From Gemmatimonadaceae bacterium (GTDB lineage Bacteria > Gemmatimonadota > Gemmatimonadetes > Gemmatimonadales > Gemmatimonadaceae): 64,000 nucleotides of DNA. Shown here piece by piece: positions 41,788 through 51,210 of this stretch (position 1 is its first letter; each line of letters opens with the position of its first letter). Both the position numbers and the translations under genes were made by a program. The stretch covers positions 124,001-188,000 of the forward strand of contig JACVCD010000002.1 in NCBI GenBank assembly GCA_016742275.1, written 5' to 3'. Below the pieces are notes generated by a model that saw only the letters and a program-made list of their open reading frames with translations, was not told the DNA's origin and searched no databases.

Positions 41788-42818
41788 GGCGGAAACTGCT
41801 CTGGGCTGGTGTGGGCTTGGTGATCACCGTGGTCGGTCTGCTGTATTCGCCGGCCACGCGGGCCTGGCGGCGATTCGCTGCCATTAGTGAAATGCGGACG
41901 GCACCATCCTGCCGTCCGGTGGAATACGCGCAAACGGAATCGAATCCGCTTCGAATACTACCGACTCGCTACGTTGCCGATCGTTGGATTGCCACACCGG
42001 TGACCACTGAAGGAGATACGCTCGAATTCTTTCTCGACTCGGGCGGAGGTGGGATGCTCGCTACGAAGCGCACTCTCAGGCGTCTGGGGTACGAACCAGA
42101 ATTCCTTTTAGTCGAGGGGACCGATTCGGTTTTCACTGGTGGTGCGTTTCCATCGTTTCGCGCCGATGCTCTAATTCCGCCTCCGCGCTGTTCTCGTCCG
42201 CTCTATGGATTGGACGATGATCTTCCCGCGGAGTTGGAAGATGCCGACGGAATACTCGGACATACATGGTTTGCCGGGCGCGTTTGGGTCTACGACTATC
42301 CGCAGCGGCAACTGTCCGTTTTTGAAGCCCCGCCTCCGCCGCGTACTTTCGATGCGCACACCATTCCGATGACCCTGAAGGATCCGCCAAGGAAGAACTT
42401 CCCCCGAATCCAGGTTGCTATTGCTGGTGATACGATCGGTATGCTGCTTGATACGGGAGCCACATCGGAGTTGACGCCCGAGGCCGTAGAAGTCATGGGT
42501 GACGGACCTGCAATGCGTGCATCGGCGTTCGTGTCGACACGTCTTTGGAACCGTTGGCGCCTCGATCATCCAACGTGGCGTGTGATCGAATCCGGAGAAG
42601 TTCGAACGCGCGCCGCTCTGATTGAAGTGCCGTCGTTGTCGATTGCCGGTTATGAAGTCGGCCCGGTCTGGTTTGCCAAGCGCCCCGACTCCGTGTACGA
42701 CCGCATGATGAATCCGCAAATGGACCGTGCTGTCGATGCATCGCTTGGAGGTGCGGCGCTTCGTACTTTCCGGATGACGATGGACTATCCCAATCAACGC
42801 GTAACATTTGAGCGTTGA
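41784..42818 (+). CDS. Retropepsin-like aspartyl protease-type protein, two lobes
   Basis: A 344-residue protein from GTG 41784 overlapping the previous stop. An N-terminal anchor (LLWAGVGLVITVVGLLYS) is followed by two lobes, each with a D-S/T-G loop: LEFFLDSGGGGML near residue 88 and IGMLLDTGATSELT near 222. The fold recalls gag-polyprotein/retropepsin-like proteases found in many bacteria. The first loop is DSG, the second DTG, so both catalytic Asp are present, as in pepsin-like two-lobe enzymes. Function unproven. Confidence 0.76.
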   Translation: MRRKLLWAGVGLVITVVGLLYSPATRAWRRFAAISEMRTAPSCRPVEYAQTESNPLRILPTRYVADRWIATPVTTEGDTLEFFLDSGGGGMLATKRTLRRLGYEPEFLLVEGTDSVFTGGAFPSFRADALIPPPRCSRPLYGLDDDLPAELEDADGILGHTWFAGRVWVYDYPQRQLSVFEAPPPPRTFDAHTIPMTLKDPPRKNFPRIQVAIAGDTIGMLLDTGATSELTPEAVEVMGDGPAMRASAFVSTRLWNRWRLDHPTWRVIESGEVRTRAALIEVPSLSIAGYEVGPVWFAKRPDSVYDRMMNPQMDRAVDASLGGAALRTFRMTMDYPNQRVTFER

Positions 42819-43202
42819 TGCTCATAGTGATATTCGGTCTTCCTGGGAGCGGTAAGTCCACGCTTGGCCGTGCACTTGCTCGCGAGCTGGAATGGCCCGC
42901 AGTCGACAAAGACGACTTTCTCGAGCGTCAGTTGGATGACGAAATGTCGGTGACCGCTGAGCGTCGGCGAATCCTGAGTCGACTGAGCGATCTTACGTTT
43001 CGTGAAGTAGCACAGAGTCTTGCGCGCGGCGTGTTGGTCTCATGCTGGTCACGGTGATCACCTGCGTACGTACGGACAGGTAGTCGAAGAATTCATGATT
43101 CTGGATTCTTTAGGCGGTCCACCTGACATGCACCGGCTTGAAGTGAACACCGAGGCCGCGGTGGATTTGGCGGCGCTGGCGTCGGCCGTTCGTAGTGAAT
43201 AG
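42818..43202 (+). pseudogene. Broken AAA-type small-molecule kinase gene
   Basis: ATG 42818 starts LIVIFGLPGSGKSTLGRALA (Walker A), then VDKDDFLERQ and SDLTFREVAQSLARGVLVSC, then TGA at 43055. A different frame goes on with TYGQVVEEFMILDSLGGPP and VNTEAAVDLAALASAV to 43202, the normal C-terminal end of such kinases. About 60-70 residues between the two parts, including the lid region, are absent, so a deletion with frameshift has destroyed the gene. Confidence 0.68.
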
Positions 43203-43209
43203 TGCGCGG

Positions 43210-43698
43210 CTACTTCATAGCCATCACGTGCGCGACAAACTGATCAACGGCGATCTCCGTGCCCTGATAGAAGCCTGATGCCTTGTTGTTCTCGAGATCT
43301 GCTGCATTCCGGTGAAGTGCCGTGAAGATGTACCGGGTGCCCGTGCCCTCGGCTTTCATGGTCATGACGGCCGTAATGGGGATGTCGTCGAATACCGCCG
43401 GGCGATAGCCCGGAAACAACATGGACGTCCACACCAATCGTTCCATGGGAATGACCTCGAGGACGCAGCCGAGGTTTGGTACTTCCTGGCCATCGCCCAC
43501 GGCGATATCGATGCTGAAGACACCGCCGGGTCGCGCGTCCAAGTCTGTGCGAATGACACGCCCCCATGCCTTGGGCATGTACCACTCCTTGATGTGCTCG
43601 GGCCTGGTCAGTGCTTCCCAAGCGAGACGGACGGGCGCGTCGACAAATCGTTCGATTGAAAAGTCGAGTTTCGGGTCGAAGGCGAATTGCTTGCTCAT
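43210..43698 (-). CDS. AHSA1/SRPBCC-domain protein (module 2)
   Basis: A 162-residue START-like protein: FSIERFVDAPVRLAWEALTR, HIKEWYMPKAWGRVIRTDLD, GVFSIDIAVGDGQEVPNLGC and a C-terminal GTEIAVDQFVAHVMAM. It overlaps the regulator gene by four bases (ATGA), so the pair is translationally coupled. Ligand unknown. Confidence 0.9.
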   Translation of the reverse strand: MSKQFAFDPKLDFSIERFVDAPVRLAWEALTRPEHIKEWYMPKAWGRVIRTDLDARPGGVFSIDIAVGDGQEVPNLGCVLEVIPMERLVWTSMLFPGYRPAVFDDIPITAVMTMKAEGTGTRYIFTALHRNAADLENNKASGFYQGTEIAVDQFVAHVMAMK

Positions 43699-44054
43699 GA
43701 CTTGGACTCCTTCTCCTTGAGTTGTTTGATGACCTGATCAAACCGATCGAGTCGCGCTTCCCACTGCTTTCGGCGCTCGGACAACCAGTCTTCTACCACA
43801 CGAAGCCGCTCGGGTGCGAGTTCGTATGTCCGGACCCGTCCGTGTTTGCGGGACTTCACGAGCCGGCTGCGTTCGAGGATCGACAGATGCTGAACGAATG
43901 ACGGCAATTGCATGTCGAATGGCTCCGCCAACTCGCTGACGGTGGCAGGGCCGACTGACAAATGTTCCAGCACTCTGCGCCGCGTCGGGTTGGACAGGGC
44001 GTGAAAGACGGCGTCGGTGACTGCGGTCTGGACCATCGGGGACACCCCATGCAT
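43695..44054 (-). CDS. ArsR-family transcriptional regulator (module 2)
   Basis: A 119-residue winged-helix protein: AVFHALSNPTRRRVLEHLSV, ATVSELAEPFDMQLPSFVQH (recognition helix), LSILERSRLVKSRKHGRVR and a C-terminal EARLDRFDQVIKQL. No metal-binding Cys. A second Met at 44036 could be the start. The palindrome 50 bases upstream is the probable operator. Confidence 0.91.
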   Translation of the reverse strand: MHGVSPMVQTAVTDAVFHALSNPTRRRVLEHLSVGPATVSELAEPFDMQLPSFVQHLSILERSRLVKSRKHGRVRTYELAPERLRVVEDWLSERRKQWEARLDRFDQVIKQLKEKESKS

Positions 44055-44104
44055 TCAGGACTCTCGAAGTGCGTACTGGATGGTAGCACGAGATAATACT
44101 TCTG

Positions 44105-44122
44105 TAAATACCTAAGTATTTA
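44105..44122. promoter_or_regulatory. Palindrome, probable ArsR operator (module 2)
   Basis: TAAATAC-CTAA-GTATTTA, perfect seven-base arms, lies between the ArsR start (44054) and the divergent serine hydrolase gene (44166), in an AT-rich patch. It is positioned to control both. Confidence 0.68.
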
Positions 44123-44165
44123 ATTTTCAGGAAACCTCGTTCCGTATTCTGCGTATGGAAAAGCC

Positions 44166-45734
44166 ATGACTTCCCCATTCGATCGCTTCCGACGTATGGC
44201 TCTGATCTTCGGAGCCATCCTACTTGGTGCGTGCACACGTAGCGAAACAGGTACCAATGATGTCGCGAACCCAGGAGACTGGACGACCAACGTCGAAGTG
44301 TTCGATTCAGAGCTCAGCGATCTGCAGAACGCACTGGCTATACCTGGTATCGCCTATGTCATTGTGTCTGATACAGGCCCCATCGCATCGCGGGCTTTCG
44401 GTGTAGCGCAGGCGCCAGACAGCACGCCATTTACGACCTCCTCTCCACTCCGCATCGCGTCGGTCACCAAGTCCATCTCCGCGGTGATCGCGATGCAACT
44501 GGCAGAAGAGGGACTCCTGGATCTGGAAGCACCGGCGCGGCAGTACGCGCCAAGCTTGTCGGTACCGAACGATGTACGAGTCCGGCACCTGCTTTCACAC
44601 ACCTCGGAAGGCAGCATCGGATCCGACTATGTCTATTCGAGTTCCCGATTCGCCATGCTGCGAAGCGTGCTCGAGGCGGTAGCCGATACGAACTTCGACG
44701 CGATCGTTCGCTCCCGAATTCTTGACCGGGCGTCGATGAAACCTCATCCCTCGCCAGATCTTGGTGCACATGCGGCGCTTGTGTCGACAGTCGACGATGT
44801 GGGGAAGTATCTCACGGCGCTGGAGCGCGGAGCACTCCTGTCGACCCAGGCACTCGCGAAACTCGCCGTTCCCTCGCGAACGGAATCCGGCGCCATGCTT
44901 CCAGTGAGCCTTGGCTGGTTCGCGCAGACCGTGCAAGGCAAGTCGATCATGTGGAGTTTTGGTCAGGATGACCCTGAACACTCCGGTGCGCTTCTCATCC
45001 GGCTTCCCGAACAACGGCTTTCCCTTTTCGTGCTCGCAAACTCCAATGTGCTCAGTGATCCGTTTCGTCTCCTGATGGGCGACGCGAGCAAGTCACCGTT
45101 TGCGATGAGCTTTCTTCGTCTCTTTGCATTCTCTCCTCCAGGAAGCCCACTGAGCCGCCCCGCGAGAGCGGACTCCGCCATCGCCGCGTCGATCGATTCC
45201 ATCGAACGCCACGCCACCTATCGCTTCCGCGATGAACTATTGAGCTGGGCGCTCATCGATTTGTGGACCAACGACCGCGAAAGCGCTCTGCAAAAGTTCA
45301 AACTCGCAAGCGAGCGCTATACCAGCGCTGACTCAGCGCCAGATCCCGTAGTGCATTTTGCCAGTGTGCCGCTCGAAGATTCAACAATTCGCGAGCGCGC
45401 AATTCGCGACGGCGATCGTCTGCTGCACGATCACCCTTTGAATCGCTGGATACTGCTTTCGCAGGGCGAACTGCTTCAGCAGCACGGCCGGACGAGGGAA
45501 GCATCAGCGGCGTTTCAGCGCATCCTTGACCTGCCTAATCAGGAGCCGGACTTCCTGAGGCGACTGTTCAAGGCATGGAGCTGGATGGCTCTCGCGCAGA
45601 TGAGTGCGCCACATGATCGCAACCAGGCGCGCGCCTATCTCCAGCGTATCATCGACAGCGGAGTAAGTGGCGAAATGCTCTCCGATACCAAGCGCATGCT
45701 CGATAGCCTCAGTTCCGCGAAATCTCCACGATGA
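44166..45734 (+). CDS. Lipoprotein serine hydrolase with C-terminal helical region
   Basis: A 522-residue lipoprotein: lipobox GAILLGAC near residue 24, then SVTK (S-x-x-K), HLLSHTSEGSIG and YSSS (Y-x-N position is Ser here). The last 150 residues (LLHDHPLNRWILLSQGELLQ, EASAAFQRILDL) look like TPR-type helices. Y-x-S instead of Y-x-N keeps the key Tyr. It is divergent from the ArsR/SRPBCC module across a palindrome, and its 3' end overlaps the convergent gene by 26 bases. Confidence 0.82.
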   Translation: MTSPFDRFRRMALIFGAILLGACTRSETGTNDVANPGDWTTNVEVFDSELSDLQNALAIPGIAYVIVSDTGPIASRAFGVAQAPDSTPFTTSSPLRIASVTKSISAVIAMQLAEEGLLDLEAPARQYAPSLSVPNDVRVRHLLSHTSEGSIGSDYVYSSSRFAMLRSVLEAVADTNFDAIVRSRILDRASMKPHPSPDLGAHAALVSTVDDVGKYLTALERGALLSTQALAKLAVPSRTESGAMLPVSLGWFAQTVQGKSIMWSFGQDDPEHSGALLIRLPEQRLSLFVLANSNVLSDPFRLLMGDASKSPFAMSFLRLFAFSPPGSPLSRPARADSAIAASIDSIERHATYRFRDELLSWALIDLWTNDRESALQKFKLASERYTSADSAPDPVVHFASVPLEDSTIRERAIRDGDRLLHDHPLNRWILLSQGELLQQHGRTREASAAFQRILDLPNQEPDFLRRLFKAWSWMALAQMSAPHDRNQARAYLQRIIDSGVSGEMLSDTKRMLDSLSSAKSPR

Positions 45735-47457
45735 GGTCCACCGTGAGAAACATTCGCGCATCGTCGACACGAACTCGTCGCTTCGCGGTCAGTGCATCAC
45801 CGCGCACTTCAACGGCGATGTCGACCTCATGAGGAATGCCGCACATCACCCACTGACCACGGTCATTGGTGCGCGTTTGCAGTGTTTCCTCTCTCCAGCG
45901 AACCGACTTCGCCTTGAGCAACCGCGCATCCGTGCGCATGAACCGCGTTTCCACGACAGCATTCGCCATCAACTGGCCGTGTGAATTTCGCACGGTACCA
46001 CGCAACATGGCGGTACCGGCGCTGCTCGTTGCGGATTTCTGGCACTGCGTGCGAAATAGCGATACAGCATTTGGCAGCACGAGTGAGTCAACGCTCGCCA
46101 ATGCACCAACCTCAATGGTCTTGATGAGTGTGGATGACACGATCGAATCACCCAACGCCAGTATGATGTGCGCTTCGTACTGCCCACTGGGCAACGGCCC
46201 CGCACGCACTCGGCCCAGCGAATCGCTGGTGAGCCGGATGTTGGTGCCGCGCAGACTCACGCTCGCACCGGCAATAGGGACACGTGCATCGTTCGACACC
46301 AACTGCAGGTGCGCGTATGGCATGGGCCAGGAAGTCAGGACTGATTCACCGCGAGAAATGCGGAATGCTTCGCCGCCCGTGGTATGAACCGACTGCACGA
46401 CCGGAATGAGCGTACCCGATCGCGTACCGGCGGTGCCGGGTGCATTCATACGCGGCGGCGCAACGAGCACCGGCAATTGGGCATACCACGATCGCACAAT
46501 CCACACGCCAGACGGCAATCGCGCAAAGGTGACCTGGCCGCCACTCGCAACCGTCTCGCGGGTCGACGGCAGATTGGTGTAGGAAAAGTCGACGGAACGA
46601 AGCTCTGAGGTCCTGGCATCAATCCAGACCGTACCTGCGATATCGCGAACGTTTTGGTTCGATCTGGTGGGTTCGAACGAAACACCGATAACAGAATCAC
46701 GAGAGGCAGATGCCGATGCAGACGCCTTGCTCAACCGGAAGCAGTGGCTGGCCGAGAAGGAATCGGACAGCAGTACCTCCGGGTCAGGCGCGTAGAATGT
46801 GAGACCCGAGCTGTCACTGACGACGTAGCCTTCGCGCGCGAGGGTCTCACTACTTGGACTGCGAAACACGTGCTGTGTGGTATGACGCTGCACACTCACG
46901 TCCTGCTCGGTAACCAACCGACCGGTGGCGTTCGTCGTACGGCGATACTCCAGCCATTCTCCGGTGACTGCATCCTGCGACTGCAGCGTGACAGAAAGCA
47001 TGGCCTTCCGCGCCTCCTCCCAAACGCGCGCCACCAGCAGACCCGTATCCGGGCGCACGCGACACTCAGTCGATCCTTTCGCGCTGATGGCCTGCAGCAT
47101 CACGGGCGCTGATTGTGCAACAAGCGTGAGGCGCTGCGTCTCCTGGCCTGTCAGATGAAGGACGATGGGAGGCGACGGAGTAAAGCCAATGCGAAGCACC
47201 GAGAGATGCCACTGCCCGTCGCGCGGAAACCTGAGCAAGAAGCGTCCACCAACCGCCGTCAACGTGCGCACGATCGATCCATCGGGTGCGGTGGCCACCA
47301 CAATCGCGCCGCTGATTGGTGTCACACTATCGATGGTGACAACCGTGCCTGCCACGGCCTGCGCGCCCACAACACGAGGCGCCAGGCCGCTGCAGAGCAC
47401 AACAAGTCCAAACAACCAATGCTTTACGTTCAGCAACCGCCCGCAATCGCGTGACAT
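45709..47457 (-). CDS. Large secreted regulatory-like-domain protein
   Basis: A 582-residue exported protein: signal region (HWLFGLVVLCSGLAPRVVGA), a carboxypeptidase-regulatory-like domain first (VTPISGAIVVATAPDGS), a middle beta-rich domain of about 250 residues (VLLSDSFSASHCFRLSKA), and two further regulatory-like domains (VPIAGASVSLRGTNIRL; LMANAVVETRFM). Unlike the three relatives in the window it lacks a plug-like end. Probably a cell-surface protein; function unknown. Confidence 0.78.
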   Translation of the reverse strand: MSRDCGRLLNVKHWLFGLVVLCSGLAPRVVGAQAVAGTVVTIDSVTPISGAIVVATAPDGSIVRTLTAVGGRFLLRFPRDGQWHLSVLRIGFTPSPPIVLHLTGQETQRLTLVAQSAPVMLQAISAKGSTECRVRPDTGLLVARVWEEARKAMLSVTLQSQDAVTGEWLEYRRTTNATGRLVTEQDVSVQRHTTQHVFRSPSSETLAREGYVVSDSSGLTFYAPDPEVLLSDSFSASHCFRLSKASASASASRDSVIGVSFEPTRSNQNVRDIAGTVWIDARTSELRSVDFSYTNLPSTRETVASGGQVTFARLPSGVWIVRSWYAQLPVLVAPPRMNAPGTAGTRSGTLIPVVQSVHTTGGEAFRISRGESVLTSWPMPYAHLQLVSNDARVPIAGASVSLRGTNIRLTSDSLGRVRAGPLPSGQYEAHIILALGDSIVSSTLIKTIEVGALASVDSLVLPNAVSLFRTQCQKSATSSAGTAMLRGTVRNSHGQLMANAVVETRFMRTDARLLKAKSVRWREETLQTRTNDRGQWVMCGIPHEVDIAVEVRGDALTAKRRVRVDDARMFLTVDLIVEISRN

Positions 47458-47476
47458 GCTGTGAGTTTCTGAATGG

Positions 47477-48400
47477 TTACGGCTTGGGCAACGTGGCGCG
47501 ATAGGCGTTGATGGCGTTGACCGTGGTCGTCACGCGAAGGTCAGCGATCTTGCGTCCGAGGTCCTGCAACCAGGCGAGCGACTGGAACTTGATGCCATTG
47601 ATCTCATCCTGACCGACCTTCTTGCGCTGCTCGTAACGAATGGACACCGGGTCGGCGAGTGCCAGCGTGGCGTCGATGCTGAGCTCTTCGTGCAAGCCAC
47701 TCGTGCCGGTGCTCGCGCCGATCTTGATGCCCTCGGGGATCTTGAGGTCGTTCTGAATGTACGGCTGCACCACGCTCACGTGGTTGTAGTACTCGGGGAT
47801 GTGCTTGAAGTACACCTTGTCCGGGCTGCCGGCGTACAGCTTGGTGAGTGAGTCTGCCGCTGACTGCATGCCGCGCGCGTTTCCGCCGCTATCGCCGAGA
47901 TAGTAGATCTCCTTGAAGCCCATGCTGCGGAGATAGTTGCCCATATCGAACAGCAGTGCCGTGTACGTGGCCTGCGACAACATGGGGCCTGCACGACCCG
48001 CCTGGATGGCGCTGCCGGCATTGCCCGGCTCGAGCGTGACAAGCGGCGCCACCAGCGTCTTGCCCATCTTGCGCGCGAGCAATTCGCCATGGAGGCGATT
48101 GTTGATGTTGTGCTTGTTCATCGAGAGGTTGTCGTCGTTGTTCTCGACGCCACCCGTCATGATCAGCACCGTGGTGTAGCCATCCTTGAGCATGTCACGG
48201 AACTCGGGACGCGTGAGTTCCTCGAGCCACACGGTGTTGATGCCTTCAATGGTGCGCGGGCGATTCATCGCCGCTGCCCGCTGCGCGAGCTGCTCCGGTG
48301 TTGGCGCGCCGCCTCCACCTCCGCCTCCTCCACCTCCCTGGGCCAAGGCACTCGTGGCGAACACGGGCATCGACAGCAGCAACATCAGCTTGCTCTTCAT
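47477..48400 (-). CDS. Secreted creatininase-family protein with altered metal site
   Basis: Start at 48400, behind AGGAGATGTG, gives a signal peptide ending ALAQ and a tract of ten Gly. The creatininase fold is suggested by TVWLEELTRPEFRDML, the TGGVENNDDNL stretch where the family has GSxEQHGPHLP, and LGDSGGN where it has NGHGGN. The Glu of the first motif is kept, but the His that follows it and the His of the second motif are not. Most relatives are zinc/manganese amidohydrolases; this one may use different ligands or be inactive. 307 residues. Confidence 0.78.
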   Translation of the reverse strand: MKSKLMLLLSMPVFATSALAQGGGGGGGGGGAPTPEQLAQRAAAMNRPRTIEGINTVWLEELTRPEFRDMLKDGYTTVLIMTGGVENNDDNLSMNKHNINNRLHGELLARKMGKTLVAPLVTLEPGNAGSAIQAGRAGPMLSQATYTALLFDMGNYLRSMGFKEIYYLGDSGGNARGMQSAADSLTKLYAGSPDKVYFKHIPEYYNHVSVVQPYIQNDLKIPEGIKIGASTGTSGLHEELSIDATLALADPVSIRYEQRKKVGQDEINGIKFQSLAWLQDLGRKIADLRVTTTVNAINAYRATLPKP

Positions 48401-48669
48401 CACATCTCCTGAGGCGGGGGCAGGGGCGGGAACTGCACCCTGAATCTGCTCCATGCGGATGCGTGCCGCCAATGCCAATCGCGAATGGAAAGGCCAGATG
48501 TTCTGCGCGGGTTTGGCGCTCTATCCGTCTCGCGTCAGCATTCAGGTAATGCTGTCGAAGCAAATGAGGATGAGCCGCATATTTGCTGCTTTGAGTCGCG
48601 AATCGTTCCCGAAGCCGCAACGGATCAGGCAGCCTCGCGGGAGCCTGGTTCACGACGCAGCTTTCCCGG

Positions 48670-49032
48670 ATGACATCTCCCAACGTTGCAATCAACCTCG
48701 CGCAAAAACTTGCCACGTTCGACGCCCACTGGCAGCCACGTGTCGTCGGTCAGTTCAACAATCACGATCTGCTGGTGGTGAAGGTCAAAGGTGAGTTCGT
48801 GTGGCACAAACACGACGACACCGATGATTTCTTTCTCGTGCTCAAGGGTCGTATCACCATCCGTTTGCGTGACGGCGACGTGACACTGGGGCCCGGCGAA
48901 TTGTTCGTGGTGCCGCGCGGCGTGGAACATTGCCCGGTGGCGGAGGAAGAGGCACACCTGCTGCTGATCGAGGCGACCGGCACGCCCAACACGGGGGATG
49001 TGGCTACGGCGCAACCTCGTCGGGAGATCTAG
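48670..49032 (+). CDS. Small cupin-domain protein
   Basis: A 120-residue single cupin: FVWHKHDDTDDFFLVLKGRI (metal motif 1, HxH...E-like with D/D/F) and LGPGELFVVPRGVEHCPVAE (motif 2). It matches the mannose-6-phosphate-isomerase-like cupin group often annotated in stress loci. It stands 81 bases ahead of the ABC-F gene on the same strand. The gene-free stretch 48401-48669 shows nothing recognisable. Confidence 0.88.
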   Translation: MTSPNVAINLAQKLATFDAHWQPRVVGQFNNHDLLVVKVKGEFVWHKHDDTDDFFLVLKGRITIRLRDGDVTLGPGELFVVPRGVEHCPVAEEEAHLLLIEATGTPNTGDVATAQPRREI

Positions 49033-49112
49033 GACGGGCAGCGGGGGCATGGCATTATTCAGGGATACATCAAACCCATGTCGGACTTCCGTTCGTCCAT
49101 TTCCTGCTTGTC

Positions 49113-50732
49113 GTGACTCTTCTTTCCGTTTCCAACGTCGGCGTTTCCTTCGGCGCGACTGAACTGTTCAAGAACATCACCTTCACCGTGGGCGAGGGTG
49201 AGCGGTGGGGCATCATCGGTCGGAATGGTGCGGGCAAGTCCACGATCTTCAGTCTGATCACCGGCGATCGCGCGCCTACTGTTGGTAGTGTGGCACGCCG
49301 TCCGAATCTTCGGCACGCGCTACTTGATCAGCACCGCGCGTTTGAAGGCGCCACGACGGTGTGGGAGGCGGGTGCGGCGGCCTGGCGCGAGGTCATTGCC
49401 CTCGAAAAGCACATCGCGGCGCAGGCCATCGAACTCGGCGAGCTGGGCGAGAATGTCAGCGACGCCTTCCTTGAGCGTTTTGGACGCGATCAGGAACGCT
49501 TTGCCGACATGGGCGGCTACGAGTATCACGCGCGCGTCGATGCCGTGTTGCAGGGTCTCGGGTTCGATGCGGAAGAATCCAAAACGCGTCTTGTCGCCTC
49601 ACTCTCTGGTGGCGAACGCGGACGTGTCGGTCTCGCGGCGCAGCTCATTGCACCGGCCGACTTGCTGCTGCTCGACGAACCGACCAACCACCTCGATCTC
49701 GATACCACTACCTGGCTTCAGGAGTGGCTGCTCGAGGCCAACGAAACGGTCATCGTGGTGTCGCACGATCGTGCGTTCATGGACGCGGTGTGCACGCACA
49801 TTCTGCACGTGGAAGCCAAGTCGAGCGAGTGGTACAAGGGCAACTACAGTCAGTTCGTGCCGCAGCGCGCCGAGCGTCGACTGTCGCGTGAGCGCGAGCT
49901 GGAGAAGCAGCGCGCGTATGTGAAGAAGGAAGAGGAGTACATCCGTCGCAACATCGCGGGCGTGAACTCCTTCCAGGCCAAGGGCAAGCGTAAGCGACTC
50001 GAACGTCTGCCGCGTCTGGCACCTCCGCCGGGTGATCCGGCCGCCATGTCACTCGAATTCGAAGTGGCGGAGCGCGGTGGTGATCAGGTGCTTTCAGCGA
50101 AGGACCTGCGCGTAGAAGTGCCGGGCCGCGTGCTGCTCGACGACTTCACTGCCGTGCTCAAGCGGAACGACTTCATCGCGTTGGTCGGACCCAATGGCGC
50201 GGGCAAGTCGTCGGTTATCTCCACGCTCATTGGTGATCGCCCGCCCGCGAGCGGTGAGGCCAGAATTGGTGGGTCCATCACCACGGCGTGGTTCCGTCAG
50301 GACCTGGGCGATTTGCCGCTCAATAAGTCGATGTACGACGCCATTCAGGATCAGAGGCCGCTGTGGAGTCGCGGCCAGGTGCAGAACTGTCTTGGTGCGT
50401 TCGGCTTCAGCGGTGACGAAGTGCAGCGCGACATCGCCTCACTGAGCGGTGGCGAGCGGGCGCGTATGGCGCTCGCGCTCATGACGCTGGAGAAAGCCAA
50501 TCTGCTCATCCTCGACGAACCGACCAATCACCTCGACGTCGAAAACATCGAAGCGTTGGAAGACGCACTCGATGAATACGATGGCTCCGTGCTGCTGGTG
50601 AGTCACGATCGTGCGTTTCTGCGCGAAGTGGCCACACGCGTCTGGTGGTTCGACGGTACGCGTCTTCGGGATTTTGATGGTCCGTTTGTGGAGTGGGAGG
50701 CGGAGCGGGCGCGCAAGGCAGCAGGCAAGTAG
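49113..50732 (+). CDS. ABC-F family ATPase, Uup/EttA type
   Basis: GTG 49113 gives a 539-residue protein without membrane segments and with two ABC domains: Walker A GRNGAGKST and GPNGAGKSS, signatures LSGGERGRVGLA and LSGGERARMALA, Walker B LLLLDEPTNHLD and LLILDEPTNHLD. The linker with a long charged helix (RRLSRERELEKQRAY) is the P-site tRNA interaction motif region. ABC-F proteins act on the ribosome (translation factor or antibiotic resistance) or are DNA-repair-linked (Uup). It lacks a known resistance-type ARD extension. Confidence 0.93.
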   Translation: MTLLSVSNVGVSFGATELFKNITFTVGEGERWGIIGRNGAGKSTIFSLITGDRAPTVGSVARRPNLRHALLDQHRAFEGATTVWEAGAAAWREVIALEKHIAAQAIELGELGENVSDAFLERFGRDQERFADMGGYEYHARVDAVLQGLGFDAEESKTRLVASLSGGERGRVGLAAQLIAPADLLLLDEPTNHLDLDTTTWLQEWLLEANETVIVVSHDRAFMDAVCTHILHVEAKSSEWYKGNYSQFVPQRAERRLSRERELEKQRAYVKKEEEYIRRNIAGVNSFQAKGKRKRLERLPRLAPPPGDPAAMSLEFEVAERGGDQVLSAKDLRVEVPGRVLLDDFTAVLKRNDFIALVGPNGAGKSSVISTLIGDRPPASGEARIGGSITTAWFRQDLGDLPLNKSMYDAIQDQRPLWSRGQVQNCLGAFGFSGDEVQRDIASLSGGERARMALALMTLEKANLLILDEPTNHLDVENIEALEDALDEYDGSVLLVSHDRAFLREVATRVWWFDGTRLRDFDGPFVEWEAERARKAAGK

Positions 50733-50822
50733 TGGCCAATAGGTGACCAGTTCGCATTTCGTGGAGTTGTAGCGGAGTTTTTGAATCAGGCATTCCATTC
50801 AATCCCGCTGGCCGGAGGTGTC

Positions 50823-51191
50823 ATGACACACGATCCGATCGCCGAGGACGCCACGTTGGCGGCCGTCCTCCATCGTTATTCGCAGCGGGCTGAGCGAAGT
50901 GAACTGGCGACCGAGATCGGACTTGGCGCCACGGTGGCGGTGGTTGCCCTGTGGCTCCGACCCGGGAGCTGGGTGGTCTGGCTGGCCGTCGGCGTCGGAC
51001 TCACCATGCTGGGCACCTGGGCATGGGCGGATAGAGCGGTGGATCGCACGATCGCACAAACCGATTCCGAGAGTGGAGCCGCGAAGTTGTGGCGTGCGCT
51101 GCGTGGTACGGCAGCTCTGTTTGGAATCAGCGCCGCACTGGTCACGGCATTTGCCGGTGTGTCGCGTCTGCTGGGGACGTGGATCAGTTAG
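50823..51191 (+). CDS. Small membrane protein with two transmembrane segments
   Basis: A 122-residue protein from ATG 50823 with GGAGGTGTC in front. LGATVAVVALWLRPGSWVVW and LAVGVGLTMLGTWAWADRA, and a third span ALFGISAALVTAFAGVSR, are hydrophobic. No family recognised; it lies 91 bases after the ABC-F gene. Confidence 0.65.
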   Translation: MTHDPIAEDATLAAVLHRYSQRAERSELATEIGLGATVAVVALWLRPGSWVVWLAVGVGLTMLGTWAWADRAVDRTIAQTDSESGAAKLWRALRGTAALFGISAALVTAFAGVSRLLGTWIS

Positions 51192-51210
51192 TTCGCGGCA
51201 CTATGAGCCG

